Positions 1 through 9,351 are shown, counted from the first letter of the stretch. The stretch is DNA of 64,000 bases from an uncultured Actinomycetes bacterium (GCA_903884065.1 CAISDL010000042.1:16864-80863); one strand, 5' to 3'. The notes: generated by a model from the letters alone, not told the origin. Numbers and translations: made by a program.

Positions 1-419
1 ATGCCCATCGAGCGGGCAGTGCCGGCGATGATCTTGGCGGCCTGGTCGATGTCGTTGGCGTTGAGATCGGCCTTCTTGGTCTCGGCGATCTCGCGCACCT
101 GGTCCCAGGTCACCTTGGCGACCTTGGTCTTGTGCGGCTCAGCCGAGCCCTTCTGCACACCGGCGGCCTTGAGCAGCATCCGGGCGGCAGGCGGGGTCTT
201 CAACTCGAAGGTGAAGCTGCGGTCCTCGTAGACGGTGATCTCCACGGGGATGACGTTGCCGCGTTGGGTCTCGGTCGCGGCGTTGTACGCCTTGCAGAAC
301 TCCATGATGTTGACGCCGTGCTGACCGAGCGCAGGGCCCACCGGCGGCGCGGGGTTGGCTGCCCCGGCCTGGATCTGCAACTTGATCTTGCCGGTGACTT
401 TTTTCTTCTTGGGGGCCAT
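1..419 (-). CDS. rplK: 50S ribosomal protein L11 (partial, C-terminal end cut by window edge)
   Basis: Large-subunit ribosomal protein that binds 23S rRNA at the GTPase-associated centre. The reverse strand from the ATG at 419 encodes about 139 residues beginning [18 protein letters not shown], with the L11 pattern [21 protein letters not shown] and the C-terminal rRNA-binding part rich in [12 protein letters not shown]. The family is usually about 142 residues, so only the last few residues and the stop fall outside the window. It lies 42 bases downstream of nusG, as is common in bacteria (secE-nusG-rplK-rplA). An AAAGGA sequence about 12 bases before the ATG is a weak ribosome binding site. 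Confidence 0.96.
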   Translation of the reverse strand, partial: MAPKKKKVTGKIKLQIQAGAANPAPPVGPALGQHGVNIMEFCKAYNAATETQRGNVIPVEITVYEDRSFTFELKTPPAARMLLKAAGVQKGSAEPHKTKVAKVTWDQVREIAETKKADLNANDIDQAAKIIAGTARSMG

Positions 420-461
420 GGTTTGTGGTGTTCCTTTCTGAGAACGCAGGCTTGCGCCGCG

Positions 462-1202
<741 letters not shown>

Positions 1203-1215
1203 CTAGAACGTTCGA

Positions 1216-1638
1216 TCACTTGTTGCCGAAAATCAGCAACACCAGCTTGGCCAGCCCCAGATCCACCGCGCCGATCAGCGCGACCATGAACACCAGGAAC
1301 GCCAGCACGACGGCGGTGTAGCTGACCATCTGCTTGCGGTTGGGCCAGATGACCTTCCGCATCTCGGCCACGACCTGCTTGAGGTAGGTCCAGACGAACA
1401 GAATGGGGTTGCGGGTAGGCGCGCCGGTCGCCAGCGCCTTATTCGCCTTCTTGCCGTCGGCCTCGTCATCGAGACCCAGGTCGAGGGCGGTGGTTTCGGA
1501 ATCGTCGAACTCGGCGAGCGCCGTCGCACCGGCGCGCTGCTTGGACCGCTTCCCGGTCGGCCGCAGCGGCTGGGTCATCGCGGCGGTGTTCTCGCCACCG
1601 CCGCCTGCGGCGTCGGCACTATCGCGCTCGTCGCTCAC
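1216..1638 (-). CDS. secE: Preprotein translocase subunit SecE
   Basis: Essential membrane subunit of the SecYEG channel. The protein has 140 residues. A long hydrophilic N-terminal half, variable in actinobacteria, precedes the conserved core [20 protein letters not shown] and one transmembrane helix ([22 protein letters not shown]). The GTG start at 1638 has a GAGGAG ribosome binding site about 6 bases upstream. It sits between tRNA-Trp and nusG, the standard mycobacterial order. Confidence 0.96.
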   Translation of the reverse strand: MSDERDSADAAGGGGENTAAMTQPLRPTGKRSKQRAGATALAEFDDSETTALDLGLDDEADGKKANKALATGAPTRNPILFVWTYLKQVVAEMRKVIWPNRKQMVSYTAVVLAFLVFMVALIGAVDLGLAKLVLLIFGNK

Positions 1639-1693
1639 CGCACGCTCCTCACATGTCCATCAGGGCTCACGCCCTCGAGTCTATTCAGTTGAG

Positions 1694-1766
<73 letters not shown>

Positions 1767-1901
1767 CTGCATTCACATTCAGCCGCGGCACTTCACCACA
1801 TAATTGACGCGCTCCCCGATCGGTCCAGCCGAACCGACGGACAGCGCGCTTACGTGGGGAAATCCCGACATTAGAGTGTAGCGCGAGACCCTGGGGAGTT
1901 A

Positions 1902-2417
1902 CTAATCATGGGTGACGGGCTTGCGCAGCACCTGGCCGGTCTGCGGATCCCAGCCGGCCGAGATCGAATTGTCGCCCTCGTGGCCCATCAGGGTGGTGTA
2001 GGCGATCATGACCACGTCGCCGGTCTTGTTGTCGGTCAGCACGTTGCGGGAGGTGACGATGTCGGCGCCGAACCGTTCGTCGACGGAGTCGATGTACATG
2101 GTGGCCTCCACCACATCGCCCTCCACGATGGGCCTGAGGAACTTGAATTTCTGGTCCACCTGGACGATCTGCATGGTCTCGAAGCCGACGTCGACGTGCT
2201 GGAAGAAGTGCCGTTGGGTCATCACCGCGATGATCGACACGAAGGTCAACGGCGCCACCAGTCCGCTGTAACCCATCTCGGTGGCCACCGCCGGGTCGAC
2301 GCTGGCCGGATCGTGGGCCTTGACGGAATTGGCGTACTGGCGAATCTGCTCGCGGCCCACCACAAAAGGTTCGGGGTATTTCCAGACCATGCCCCGGATA
2401 TCGGTCTTGAGCGCCAT
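1902..2417 (-). CDS. hadC: (3R)-hydroxyacyl-ACP dehydratase subunit HadC
   Basis: Hot-dog fold subunit of the FAS-II dehydratase. With HadB it forms the HadBC enzyme that removes water from 3-hydroxyacyl-ACP during mycolic acid elongation. The protein has 171 residues, starts MALKTDIRGMVWKYPEPFVVGRE and contains the MaoC N-terminal-type segment AHDPASVDPAVATEMGYSGL followed by VAPLTFVSIIAV. It resembles HadA in design and lacks the Asp/His catalytic pair that HadB carries. One base separates its ATG from the hadB stop, so translation is probably coupled. The hadABC set is a hallmark of mycolate-making Mycobacteriales. Confidence 0.95.
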   Translation of the reverse strand: MALKTDIRGMVWKYPEPFVVGREQIRQYANSVKAHDPASVDPAVATEMGYSGLVAPLTFVSIIAVMTQRHFFQHVDVGFETMQIVQVDQKFKFLRPIVEGDVVEATMYIDSVDERFGADIVTSRNVLTDNKTGDVVMIAYTTLMGHEGDNSISAGWDPQTGQVLRKPVTHD

Positions 2418-2418
2418 G

Positions 2419-2847
2419 TCAGGCCAGCTTCGCGGTCGCCACGGCGCGGCCGAAGATCTTCTTGCCGTTATGGGTCGCGGTCAGCGCGATCGTCGCCGCC
2501 TTGTTCTCCTCGTCAACCGACTTCACACGGCCGTTGAACACGATGTCGGCGCCCACCCCGTCGTTGGGCACCGGCACGATCGCGGTGAAGCGGACGTTGT
2601 ACTCCGTTACTGCACCCGGGTCGCCCACCCACTCGCTCACGTAGCCGCCGCCGAGGCCCATGGTGAGCATGCCGTGCGCGATGGCGGTATCGAGTCCCAC
2701 CTGCTTGGCGATCTCATCGTCCCAGTGGATGGGGTTGAGGTCGCCGGAGACGCCGGCGTAGTTCACCAGGTCCGCCCTGGTGAGATTGATGGTCCTCTCG
2801 GGCAACTCGTCGCCGACCTTGACCGAACTGAACTCACGCAATGCCAT
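2419..2847 (-). CDS. hadB: (3R)-hydroxyacyl-ACP dehydratase subunit HadB (catalytic)
   Basis: Catalytic subunit shared by the HadAB and HadBC FAS-II dehydratases. The 142-residue hot-dog protein carries the hydratase-2 motif GDLNPIHWDDEIAKQVGL, with Asp36 and His41 as the expected catalytic pair, and AIAHGMLTMGL after it. The reading frame stays open upstream, but the ATG at 2847 (MALREFSSVKVGDELPE) gives the usual family start. This start overlaps the end of hadA by 14 bases, a tight coupling that fits equimolar complex subunits. Confidence 0.96.
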   Translation of the reverse strand: MALREFSSVKVGDELPERTINLTRADLVNYAGVSGDLNPIHWDDEIAKQVGLDTAIAHGMLTMGLGGGYVSEWVGDPGAVTEYNVRFTAIVPVPNDGVGADIVFNGRVKSVDEENKAATIALTATHNGKKIFGRAVATAKLA

Positions 2848-3313
2848 CGTTGAAGCCACTCTCTCCACTGTCGTCACTCCGCCCGGCGAGCGTCGTGTAA
2901 GTCTCCTGTACCGCCTCGCCATCCTGGTTCGTAATGACGTTCTTGGTGACGATGATGTCGGTTCCATGCGCCTGCCGGACCTCAAACACGTAGACGTCGC
3001 AAAAGAGCGTGTCGCCGGCGACGACCGGCTTGAGGAACTTCAGCGACTGGTCGACATGGACGATCTGCTTATCGGTGATGCCGATGTCGGCCGATTCGAA
3101 GAACGCCCGCAGGGCGACGTAGCCGAACACCGAGATGAACGTCAGCGGCGGTATCAGGCCCTTGTGCCCGAGTTCCACTGCTGCGGAGTCGTCGAAGTGC
3201 GCCGGGTCGGTGTTCTGCACCGCCGTCGCGTACTCGCGAATCTTCTCGCGCTCTACCAGGTAATAGTCAGGATGCCGATAGTGCGTTCCGACCAATTCCT
3301 TCGAAAGAGCCAC
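2834..3313 (-). CDS. hadA: (3R)-hydroxyacyl-ACP dehydratase subunit HadA
   Basis: Substrate-binding partner of HadB in the HadAB dehydratase. In M. tuberculosis this complex is the target of thiacetazone and isoxyl. The 159-residue protein starts at a GTG and reads MALSKELVGTHYRHPDYYLVEREKIREYA, with the hot-dog helix region NTDPAHFDDSAAVELGHKGLIPPLTF. It lacks the catalytic D-x-N-x-x-H of HadB. It follows rpmG by 3 bases and overlaps hadB by 14, so rpmG-hadA-hadB-hadC reads as one operon. Confidence 0.95.
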   Translation of the reverse strand: MALSKELVGTHYRHPDYYLVEREKIREYATAVQNTDPAHFDDSAAVELGHKGLIPPLTFISVFGYVALRAFFESADIGITDKQIVHVDQSLKFLKPVVAGDTLFCDVYVFEVRQAHGTDIIVTKNVITNQDGEAVQETYTTLAGRSDDSGESGFNDGIA

Positions 3314-3316
3314 GTG

Positions 3317-3484
3317 TCAGCGGGACTCTTTGTGCGCCTGGTGCTTGCCGCAGTTGGGGCAGAACTTCTTCAGCTCCAACCGGTCGGGATCGTTGCGCCG
3401 GTTCTTTTTGGTGATGTAGTTCCGGTTCTTGCACACTTCGCAGGCCAAGGTGATCTTGGGCCGCACATCTGTACTTGACGCCAC
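3317..3484 (-). CDS. rpmG: 50S ribosomal protein L33
   Basis: Small large-subunit ribosomal protein of 55 residues with a GTG start at 3484. Its sequence includes [18 protein letters not shown] and [21 protein letters not shown]. The two CxxC pairs (CEVC and CPNC) form the zinc ribbon of the zinc-binding (C+) L33 type, which many mycobacteria pair with a zinc-free paralogue elsewhere. It is the first gene of the hadABC transcription unit, downstream of the tRNA-Thr/tRNA-Met pair. Confidence 0.95.
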   Translation of the reverse strand: MASSTDVRPKITLACEVCKNRNYITKKNRRNDPDRLELKKFCPNCGKHQAHKESR

Positions 3485-3518
3485 GTCAACTGCTCTCTTT
3501 CGCGATCGTTCGTCTGCG

Positions 3519-3592
3519 TAGCGGTGGGGGGGCTCGATCCCCCGACCTCACGATTATGAGTCGTGCGCTCTAACCAGCTGAGCTACACCGCC
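3519..3592 (-). tRNA. tRNA-Met (CAU anticodon, elongator)
   Basis: The reverse strand gives a 74-base cloverleaf: acceptor GGCGGTG pairs with CACCGCT (closing G-U), anticodon stem CACGA/TCGTG with loop CTCATAA. The anticodon stem lacks the GGG/CCC pairs of initiator tRNA and the first acceptor pair is intact, so it is the elongator type. CCA is not encoded. Confidence 0.96.
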
Positions 3593-3628
3593 GTGCCGGA
3601 GCCGCCGCCGAATGAACGACGTCCACCG

Positions 3629-3701
3629 AGCCCCCTAACGGAATCGAACCGTTGACCTTTTCCTTACCATGGAAACGCTCTACCGACTGAGCTAAGGGGG
3701 C
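3629..3701 (-). tRNA. tRNA-Thr (GGU anticodon)
   Basis: The reverse strand gives a 73-base cloverleaf: acceptor GCCCCCT pairs with AGGGGGC, anticodon stem TTTCC/GGAAA with loop ATGGTAA (anticodon GGU), T arm GGTTCGATTCC. CCA is not encoded. It is 36 bases from tRNA-Met. Confidence 0.96.
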
Positions 3702-3833
3702 CTGACCCGCGTCGCGGACCCTAGAGAGAGTACAACCTGCGGTTGGACGCAACCAAACCGCAGCGAAGGTTCCGTTGAGACGGCAATATCTGGCGCGGAT
3801 GGTCCAACCCGAACGAGACGAGGAGCCCCGGCC

Positions 3834-4370
3834 CTGCACGTACTTTTCGTCTGCACCGGAAACATCTGCCGCTCTCCTACCGCCGAGCGGCTCGCCGCCG
3901 CATTCGGAGCACAACTGGAGATCCCCGACTTCACTGCGTCAAGTGCCGGGACGCGGGCGATGATCGCCCACCCCATGCATCCCGAAGCCGCCCGCGTTCT
4001 GGAGGACCTGGGCGGGGACCCCTCCGGCTTCGCGGCACGGCAGCTCACACCCAAGATCGCCTCGGGGGTCGACCTCGTCATCGCCATGACGCGGGCCCAC
4101 CGCGATGCGATCCTCGAACTGGCCCCGCGCCAACTCCACCGCACCTTCACCCTGGCCGAAGCCGCCCGGCTGGTATCGGAGTTCGGCGCCCAGGACGTCA
4201 AGGGCCTCGCCGCCCTGCGGCCGCAACTGCGGCCCGGCGACGCCGCCGACATTCCCGACCCGATCGGCCAGGACCCGGACGTCTTCAACCGCGTCGGTTC
4301 CCGGATCGCCGAGTTGATGCCCCCCGTCATGGAGCTTTTCCGGCGATCATCGGCCGACATCAGGCCGTAG
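3834..4370 (+). CDS. Low-molecular-weight protein tyrosine phosphatase family protein, probable CTG start
   Basis: The encoded 178-residue protein begins (M)HVLFVCTGNICRSPTAERL, the active-site loop C-x5-R-S of LMW phosphatases. The family's C-terminal acid is probably in DIPDPIGQDPDVF, which provides the general-acid Asp. No in-frame ATG, GTG or TTG lies between about 3732 and the active-site loop; the first ATG (3960) would delete the catalytic loop. A CTG at 3834 sits 8 bases after AGGAG (3821-3825) and gives the usual family N-terminus, so I take CTG as the start. Function is probably phosphotyrosine or phosphoarginine hydrolysis; the substrate is unknown. Confidence 0.85.
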   Translation: MHVLFVCTGNICRSPTAERLAAAFGAQLEIPDFTASSAGTRAMIAHPMHPEAARVLEDLGGDPSGFAARQLTPKIASGVDLVIAMTRAHRDAILELAPRQLHRTFTLAEAARLVSEFGAQDVKGLAALRPQLRPGDAADIPDPIGQDPDVFNRVGSRIAELMPPVMELFRRSSADIRP

Positions 4371-4404
4371 CCGTCCACACTGGGGAAGCCATCCACCGGG
4401 GGCT

Positions 4405-4410
4405 TAATGT
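4405..4410 (+). promoter_or_regulatory. -10 element of a probable leaderless promoter
   Basis: TAATGT is followed by exactly 7 bases and then the ATG at 4418. This matches the mycobacterial TANNNT -10 with transcription starting at the start codon. No Shine-Dalgarno sequence fits this gene as well. Confidence 0.55.
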
Positions 4411-4417
4411 TGGAGCC

Positions 4418-5134
4418 ATGGCATCGACTGACCGCCTCTATTTCCGGCAGCTGCTGTCCGGCCGCGACTTCGCCGCCGGCGACCCTATCGCCCAGCAGAT
4501 GCGCAACTTCGCCTACCTCATCGGTGACCGCGAAACCGGCGCGGCGGTGATGGTCGACCCCGCCTACGCGGCCGGTGACCTGCTCGACACCCTCGAGTCC
4601 GACGGGATGACCCTCTCCGGCGTGCTGGTGACCCACCACCACCCCGACCACGTCGGCGGCTCGATGATGGGCTTCACCCTCAAGGGACTGGCCGAGCTGC
4701 TGGAGCGGGTCAGTGTCCCGGTCCACGTCAACACCCATGAGGCGCAATGGGTTTCGAGGGTCACCGGAATTCCGATGAGCGACCTGACGTCGCATGAGCA
4801 CGGCGACAAGGTCAACGTCGGCGACATCGAGATCGAATTGCTGCACACACCCGGCCACACCCCCGGCAGCCAGTGTTTCCTCCTCGACGGCCGCCTGGTT
4901 GCCGGGGACACCCTGTTCCTGGACGGCTGCGGCCGCACCGACTTCCCCGGCGGCGACGCCGACGAGATGTTCCGCAGCCTGCAGAAGTTGTCCCACCTCT
5001 CCGGCGATCCGACGGTATTCCCGGGACACTGGTATTCCGCCGAACCCAGCGCCGGCCTCGAGGATGTCAAGCGCAACAACTACGTCTACCGGGCCTCCAA
5101 CCTGGAGCAGTGGCGCGCCTTGATGGGCACCTGA
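4418..5134 (+). CDS. MBL-fold metallo-hydrolase (glyoxalase II-like)
   Basis: The 238-residue metallo-beta-lactamase fold protein has the metal motif THHHPDHVGG (HxHxDH near residues 73-78). Further metal ligands lie in HTPGHTPGSQ, AGDTLFLDGCGRTDFPGGD and FPGHWYS. The GCGRTDFPGG stretch is typical of the hydroxyacylglutathione hydrolase/persulfide dioxygenase branch, so it probably hydrolyses a thioester or oxidises a persulfide. Mycobacteria use mycothiol rather than glutathione, so the thiol partner would differ. It lies 37 bases upstream of a crotonase gene in the same direction. Confidence 0.85.
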   Translation: MASTDRLYFRQLLSGRDFAAGDPIAQQMRNFAYLIGDRETGAAVMVDPAYAAGDLLDTLESDGMTLSGVLVTHHHPDHVGGSMMGFTLKGLAELLERVSVPVHVNTHEAQWVSRVTGIPMSDLTSHEHGDKVNVGDIEIELLHTPGHTPGSQCFLLDGRLVAGDTLFLDGCGRTDFPGGDADEMFRSLQKLSHLSGDPTVFPGHWYSAEPSAGLEDVKRNNYVYRASNLEQWRALMGT

Positions 5135-5171
5135 GTAACGTCATCGCCCGACAGCCCAGAGAAGGAGCACC

Positions 5172-5867
5172 ATGAGCCTCAGCTACCGCCGCGACGAATC
5201 GATCGCCGTCATCACCATGGACGACGGCAAGGTCAATGCACTGGGGCCCGCCATGCTCGCCGAGATCAATAAGGCACTGGACCAGGCCGAGAGCGACGAC
5301 GCCGGCGCGGTCGTGATCGCCGGAAACGACCGGGTCTTCAGCGGCGGATTCGACTTGAAGGTGTTCCGTTCCGGCGACGTCCAGGCGTCGATCGACATGC
5401 TCACGGCGGGCTTTGAGTTGTCCCACCGACTGCTGTCGTTCCGCAAGCCGGTGGTGGCGGCGTGCACCGGGCACGCGATTGCCATGGGGTCGTTCCTGGC
5501 CTGCAGTACCGATCACCGAATTGCCGCCCCGGGCTACAACTTTCAGGCCAACGAGGTGGCGATCGGCATGGTTCTGCCGTACCCGGCCCTCGAAGTGCTG
5601 AAACTGCGGCTGACCCGATCGGCCTACCAGCAGGCCGTCGGCCTCGCCAAGGCGTTCCTTAGCGACACCGCACTGGCCGGCGGCTGGGTCGACGAGTTGG
5701 TCATGGCCGACCTGGTGCTGGATCGGGCCTGCGAGGCCGCCAAGGATTTCGCCACCACCCTGAACGCCGGCGCCCACTACGCGTCCAAGATGCGGGCCCG
5801 CCAGGAGGCACTGGACGCCATCCGGCACGGTATCGACAACATCCACACCGAATTCGCCTCGCCCTAA
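5172..5867 (+). CDS. Crotonase/enoyl-CoA hydratase family protein
   Basis: The 231-residue crotonase-fold protein has the two oxyanion-hole segments NDRVFSGGFDLKVF and ACTGHAIAMGSFLACSTDHR. The canonical catalytic glutamates of enoyl-CoA hydratase are not obvious: the second loop reads GHAIAMGSFLA rather than GxCxGGGxELA. The reaction may therefore be isomerisation, hydrolysis or something else on an acyl-CoA. AGAAGGAG ends 5 bases before the ATG. An SDR gene follows after 3 bases, so the two are probably coupled, perhaps in fatty acid or ketone degradation. Confidence 0.88.
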   Translation: MSLSYRRDESIAVITMDDGKVNALGPAMLAEINKALDQAESDDAGAVVIAGNDRVFSGGFDLKVFRSGDVQASIDMLTAGFELSHRLLSFRKPVVAACTGHAIAMGSFLACSTDHRIAAPGYNFQANEVAIGMVLPYPALEVLKLRLTRSAYQQAVGLAKAFLSDTALAGGWVDELVMADLVLDRACEAAKDFATTLNAGAHYASKMRARQEALDAIRHGIDNIHTEFASP

Positions 5868-5870
5868 AAG

Positions 5871-6641
5871 GTGAACCGCTTCGCCGGTCGGGTCGCGATC
5901 GTCACCGGCGCGGGCGCGCCGGACGGGATCGGCGTGGCGGTGGCCCGGCTGCTGGTTGCCGACGGCGCGGCGGTGGTGCTGGGCGCGACGTCCGACCGTA
6001 TCCACGACCGCGCGGCCGAGTTCGGTGATGCCGCCGTCGGCGTGGTGATCGATCTGACGACCGAGGCGGGCGCCGAGGCACTCGTGCGAACGGCAGTGGA
6101 TCGCTGGGGCCGGGTGGACGTCCTGGTGAACAACGCCGGCATGACATCGGTGGCGTCTGGTTGGGACGCCGACGGCGACGTCGCTGCGCTGTCGCTGGCG
6201 GAATGGGACGCGACGATCGCCCGCAACCTGACGACGGCGTTTCTGATGTGCCGAGCGGTGGTACCGGTGATGATCTCGGCGGGGTACGGGCGAATCGTGT
6301 CGGTCGGTTCGACGACCGGAACGGTCAACGCGATGCCCGGCCAGTCCGGATACACCGCCGCCAAAGCCGCGCTGGTGGGATTCACCCGCGCCCTGGCGCT
6401 GGAGGTCGTCGGTCAGGGCGTGACCGTCAATGTCGTTGCGCCCGGATATGTTTCGACCGGTTCCCAGTTGGACTTCGAAGCAGTGGCAGCGGCCGCAGGA
6501 CCGATCGGGCGCAGTGGGACCCCGGCCGAGATCGCCGCATGTGTGGCGTTCCTGGCGCATGAGTCGGCATCCTTCGTCACCGGCGCGGTGCTGGTGGCCG
6601 ACGGTGGGCACGGTCTCCCGGAAACCTGGCCGCGGCCCTGA
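5871..6641 (+). CDS. SDR family NAD(P)-dependent oxidoreductase
   Basis: Classical short-chain dehydrogenase of 256 residues with a GTG start. The Rossmann glycine motif appears as VTGAGAPDGIGVAVARLL. The structural motif is LVNNAG, the catalytic Ser is in IVSVGSTTGT and the YxxxK is SGYTAAKAA. The C-terminal PG motif and VTGAVLVADGGHG are typical of FabG-like 3-oxoacyl reductases. Its start is 3 bases after the crotonase stop, so the two enzymes probably act on related substrates. The substrate cannot be read from the sequence. Confidence 0.9.
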   Translation: MNRFAGRVAIVTGAGAPDGIGVAVARLLVADGAAVVLGATSDRIHDRAAEFGDAAVGVVIDLTTEAGAEALVRTAVDRWGRVDVLVNNAGMTSVASGWDADGDVAALSLAEWDATIARNLTTAFLMCRAVVPVMISAGYGRIVSVGSTTGTVNAMPGQSGYTAAKAALVGFTRALALEVVGQGVTVNVVAPGYVSTGSQLDFEAVAAAAGPIGRSGTPAEIAACVAFLAHESASFVTGAVLVADGGHGLPETWPRP

Positions 6642-6644
6642 CGC

Positions 6645-6882
6645 CTAACCAGCGATCCAACTGCGGGCCTCGTCGATGTCACCGGCCGGGCGCCCCGAAG
6701 CTGTCCCAGCCGGGGAAGTGCGGCGCCTCGATGATCAGGCCGTTGAGATCACCATGCTCGTCGATCTGCGGGTCGACGGCTTTACCCAACTCGACGAAGT
6801 CGGACTTCTCCAAGGCCGAGTCAGGCCGCAGGGTGAGGACGGCGGTGGCGGGATCGAGGTGGTAATCAATCATGGCTGCCAT
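6645..6882 (-). pseudogene. STAS/SEC14 (SpoIIAA-like) gene with internal deletion and frameshift
   Basis: From the ATG at 6882 the frame encodes MAAMIDYHLDPATAVLTL and then DEHGDLNGLIIEAPHFPGWD, the N-terminal half of the SpoIIAA-like STAS/SEC14 family (usually about 120-130 residues). It stops after 67 residues at GAPGR. A shifted frame then reads GDIDEARSWIAG and stops at 6645, which looks like the family's normal C-terminal tail. About 50 central residues appear deleted, and the two ends are out of frame. A short 67-residue product could still be made, but it would lack half the fold. Confidence 0.7.
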
Positions 6883-6924
6883 CCTCAGCGCGGCCGCAGA
6901 GCGCGGCCAGAGGAGAAAGTCCCC

Positions 6925-7827
6925 TTAGAGGCTGGCTTCCCAGTCCAGCAACCGGCGGGCCAACTCCGGCCCGGCGTCCTCCTGGATGAAGTGGCCGGCA
7001 TTGATCCGGGCGTGCGGCTGCCCGGCGGCGCCGGGGATGTGACGGATGAGCGGCTCGTCTGCCTTGCCGAGGATCGGGTCGCGGTCACCGAAGACGCACA
7101 GCACCGGTTTGTCCCAGCGGCCCAACACATCCCAGGCGGCACGGTTGGCGGGGATCGCCGGATCAGCCGGCGAGGTCGGGACCAACAGCGGGAAGGCGCG
7201 CGAACCGGCCTGGAAACTCTTGTCCGGGAAGGGGGCGTCGTAGGCCGCCCGAACGGCCTTGGGCACCGTACGGACGGTGCCGCGGTCCACCAGCCAGCCC
7301 GAGGGCAGCGCCGGGGCGTACTTGGCAAAGGCCCGCCAAATGCGGAACGCCAGGGGCGTGGGCTGCTCGGCGATGGGCAGAAAACCGTTGGCGATGAACA
7401 ACTTTGCGAAACGGTCGGGATGCTCGGCGGCCACTCGCAGCCCGATCAGCGAACCCCAGTCCTGAACGACCGCGGTGACGTCACGCAGGTCCAGCGTCGT
7501 CATCCACGATGTCACCCACTCGACGTGGCGCTGATAGGTGTAGTCCTCCTGTCGGGTCGGCTTGTCCGAGCGGCCGAAGCCGATGAGGTCGGGAGCCAGC
7601 ACCCGGTGTCCGGCAGCGGCCAGCGGCGCAATCATGCTGCGGTACAGGTAACTCCAGGTCGGCTCACCATGCAGCAGTACTACGGGAGCCCCGTCGCGGG
7701 GGCCTTCGTCGACGTAGTGCATCCGCAGCGGCGGGGCACCATGAGATTCCACCTCAACGTAATTCGGCGTAAAGGGGTAACCGTCCAGATCGTCGAACCG
7801 CGAGTCCGGCGTGCGCAGAAAGTCCAC
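6925..7827 (-). CDS. Haloalkane dehalogenase (HLD-I type)
   Basis: Alpha/beta hydrolase that replaces halogen with hydroxyl in haloalkanes. The 300-residue protein has the subfamily I signature [11 protein letters not shown] (residues 53-63). The nucleophile Asp123 and halide-binding Trp124 are in [10 protein letters not shown], the catalytic acid is probably Asp250 in FGDRDPILG, and the base is His279 in INAGHF. These match DhlA/DmbB-type enzymes, and the residues of the triad are all present. It is 42 bases from the broken STAS gene and just downstream of agcS on the same strand. Its natural substrate is unknown. Confidence 0.88.
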   Translation of the reverse strand: MDFLRTPDSRFDDLDGYPFTPNYVEVESHGAPPLRMHYVDEGPRDGAPVVLLHGEPTWSYLYRSMIAPLAAAGHRVLAPDLIGFGRSDKPTRQEDYTYQRHVEWVTSWMTTLDLRDVTAVVQDWGSLIGLRVAAEHPDRFAKLFIANGFLPIAEQPTPLAFRIWRAFAKYAPALPSGWLVDRGTVRTVPKAVRAAYDAPFPDKSFQAGSRAFPLLVPTSPADPAIPANRAAWDVLGRWDKPVLCVFGDRDPILGKADEPLIRHIPGAAGQPHARINAGHFIQEDAGPELARRLLDWEASL

Positions 7828-7830
7828 AGC

Positions 7831-9276
7831 TTATCTAAGCAGTGAACTCCGCGACCGGGTCCAGATGTCCCCCTCGAGAGGGCCGGGCAGCGAGGCCTCC
7901 TCGGCGACGAACACCGGATCGTCGCCGGCCTCGGCCTGCAGGTGGTAGTTCCGCAGCAGAGCGAAGGCCCACTTGCCCAGCAGCACGATCGCGATCAAGT
8001 TCACGATGGCCATGAAGCCCATCGAGATGTCGGCGATATCCCATACCGTCGAGAGCTTGGCGAGGCCGCCGAGACCGATAGCCGCCAGCACCAACAACCG
8101 GAAAATCGTGATGCCACGGTCCTTGACGCCGAGGAAGAACAGGTTGATCTCGGCATACACATAGTTGCCCAGTACCGAGGAGAACGCGAAGACGAACACC
8201 AGAATGGTCATCAACCAGGTGGTCCACGGTCCGAGGCTGGCGGCGACGGCCGACGCGGTCAACGAGGCTCCCGCCATCTTGCCGGGGGCATGCGGATCAT
8301 AGATCCCCGGGCCGGAGACCAGGATGATCAGCGCCGTCGCGGTGCAGATGATCATGGTGTCGACGAAGACGCCCAGCGACTGGATCAGACCCTGCTTGAC
8401 CGGGTGGGAGACCGTTGCGGTGGCGGCGACGTTGGGTGCACTACCCATGCCGGCCTCATTGGAGAACAACCCACGCTTGAGTCCGTTGAGCATCGCCGCG
8501 GCGATACCTCCGGTGAACCCGCCGGCCATCTGCTGTAACCCGAAGGCGCCACCGATGATCTCGGCGAAGGCCTGCGGCAGGTTGCCGATGTTGAGGGCGA
8601 TGATCACCAACGCCAGCAGCACGTAGGCCAGTGCCATCAGCGGCAACACGATCTCGGCCACCTTCGCGACCCGACGGACACCGCCGAAGAGAATCGGTGC
8701 GGCCAGCAGCACCAGACCAATGGTGGTGTAGTGCACTTCGACCGCGTGCGAGGAATTGAGCACATCGGCAATCGCATTGGCCTGCACCATGTTGAACGCG
8801 AAGCCGAAGGTGAACACCAGCAGCACCGCGAAGAGCACGCCCCCGGGTCGTGAGTTCAGACCTCGCTGGATGTAGAACGCTGGCCCGCCGCGGAAGGTAC
8901 CGTCGCCGGCGCGGACTTTGAAGACTTGGGCCAGTGTCGCCTCGACCAGGGCGGTGGCCATGCCGATCAGGGCGACGATCCACATCCAGAAAATCGCACC
9001 GGGGCCGCCGACGGTCAGGGCGATCGCGACGCCGGCGATGTTGCCGGTGCCCACCCGGGAGGCCAGGCCGACGCAGAAGGCCTGGAACGACGAGATGCCG
9101 CCGTCGCCCACCCGGGAATTGAAGAGTTGGCCCAGCATCCGCCGGAAGTAGCGGAACTGGACGAACCGCGTCCTGATGGTGAAATAGATTCCGGCCGCAA
9201 CGAGCAGGTAGATCAGCACGTAGGTGTACAGAATCTTGCTCACCGGGTCGATCAGGTTGGCCTGAATGAAATCCAC
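7831..9276 (-). CDS. Alanine/glycine:cation symporter family protein
   Basis: Inner-membrane sodium-coupled amino acid importer of the AgcS family. The 481-residue protein has about eleven hydrophobic helices and the family segments GISSFQAFCVGLASRVGTGN, GGPGAIFWMWIVALIG and LFSNEAGMGSAPNVAATA, which carry the glycine-rich substrate and sodium sites. The GTG start at 9276 has a GGAGGTGA ribosome binding site. It ends 4 bases before the dehalogenase start, so the two may share a transcript. I looked for a glycine riboswitch in the short upstream gap and saw none. Confidence 0.92.
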   Translation of the reverse strand: MDFIQANLIDPVSKILYTYVLIYLLVAAGIYFTIRTRFVQFRYFRRMLGQLFNSRVGDGGISSFQAFCVGLASRVGTGNIAGVAIALTVGGPGAIFWMWIVALIGMATALVEATLAQVFKVRAGDGTFRGGPAFYIQRGLNSRPGGVLFAVLLVFTFGFAFNMVQANAIADVLNSSHAVEVHYTTIGLVLLAAPILFGGVRRVAKVAEIVLPLMALAYVLLALVIIALNIGNLPQAFAEIIGGAFGLQQMAGGFTGGIAAAMLNGLKRGLFSNEAGMGSAPNVAATATVSHPVKQGLIQSLGVFVDTMIICTATALIILVSGPGIYDPHAPGKMAGASLTASAVAASLGPWTTWLMTILVFVFAFSSVLGNYVYAEINLFFLGVKDRGITIFRLLVLAAIGLGGLAKLSTVWDIADISMGFMAIVNLIAIVLLGKWAFALLRNYHLQAEAGDDPVFVAEEASLPGPLEGDIWTRSRSSLLR

Positions 9277-9351
9277 ACGTCACCTCCGCTTGGCGATTTT
9301 GCGAATCTTTGCATCAACTCGCCGGGGGTGCAGCATAAATGCCTGATCGAC

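Noticed and set aside
2419..2985. Longer HadB reading that starts at 2985
   Set aside because: The added 46 residues are Arg-rich and overlap hadA; the ATG at 2847 gives the standard 142-residue protein.
3692..5029. Long minus-strand frame opposite the phosphatase and MBL genes
   Set aside because: It is antisense to the LMW phosphatase and MBL hydrolase, which have intact active sites; the frame is low-complexity and unlike any protein I know.
9277..9351. Glycine riboswitch before the alanine/glycine symporter gene
   Set aside because: The gap is only 75 bases and shows none of the conserved glycine aptamer segments; a plain ribosome binding site explains the start.
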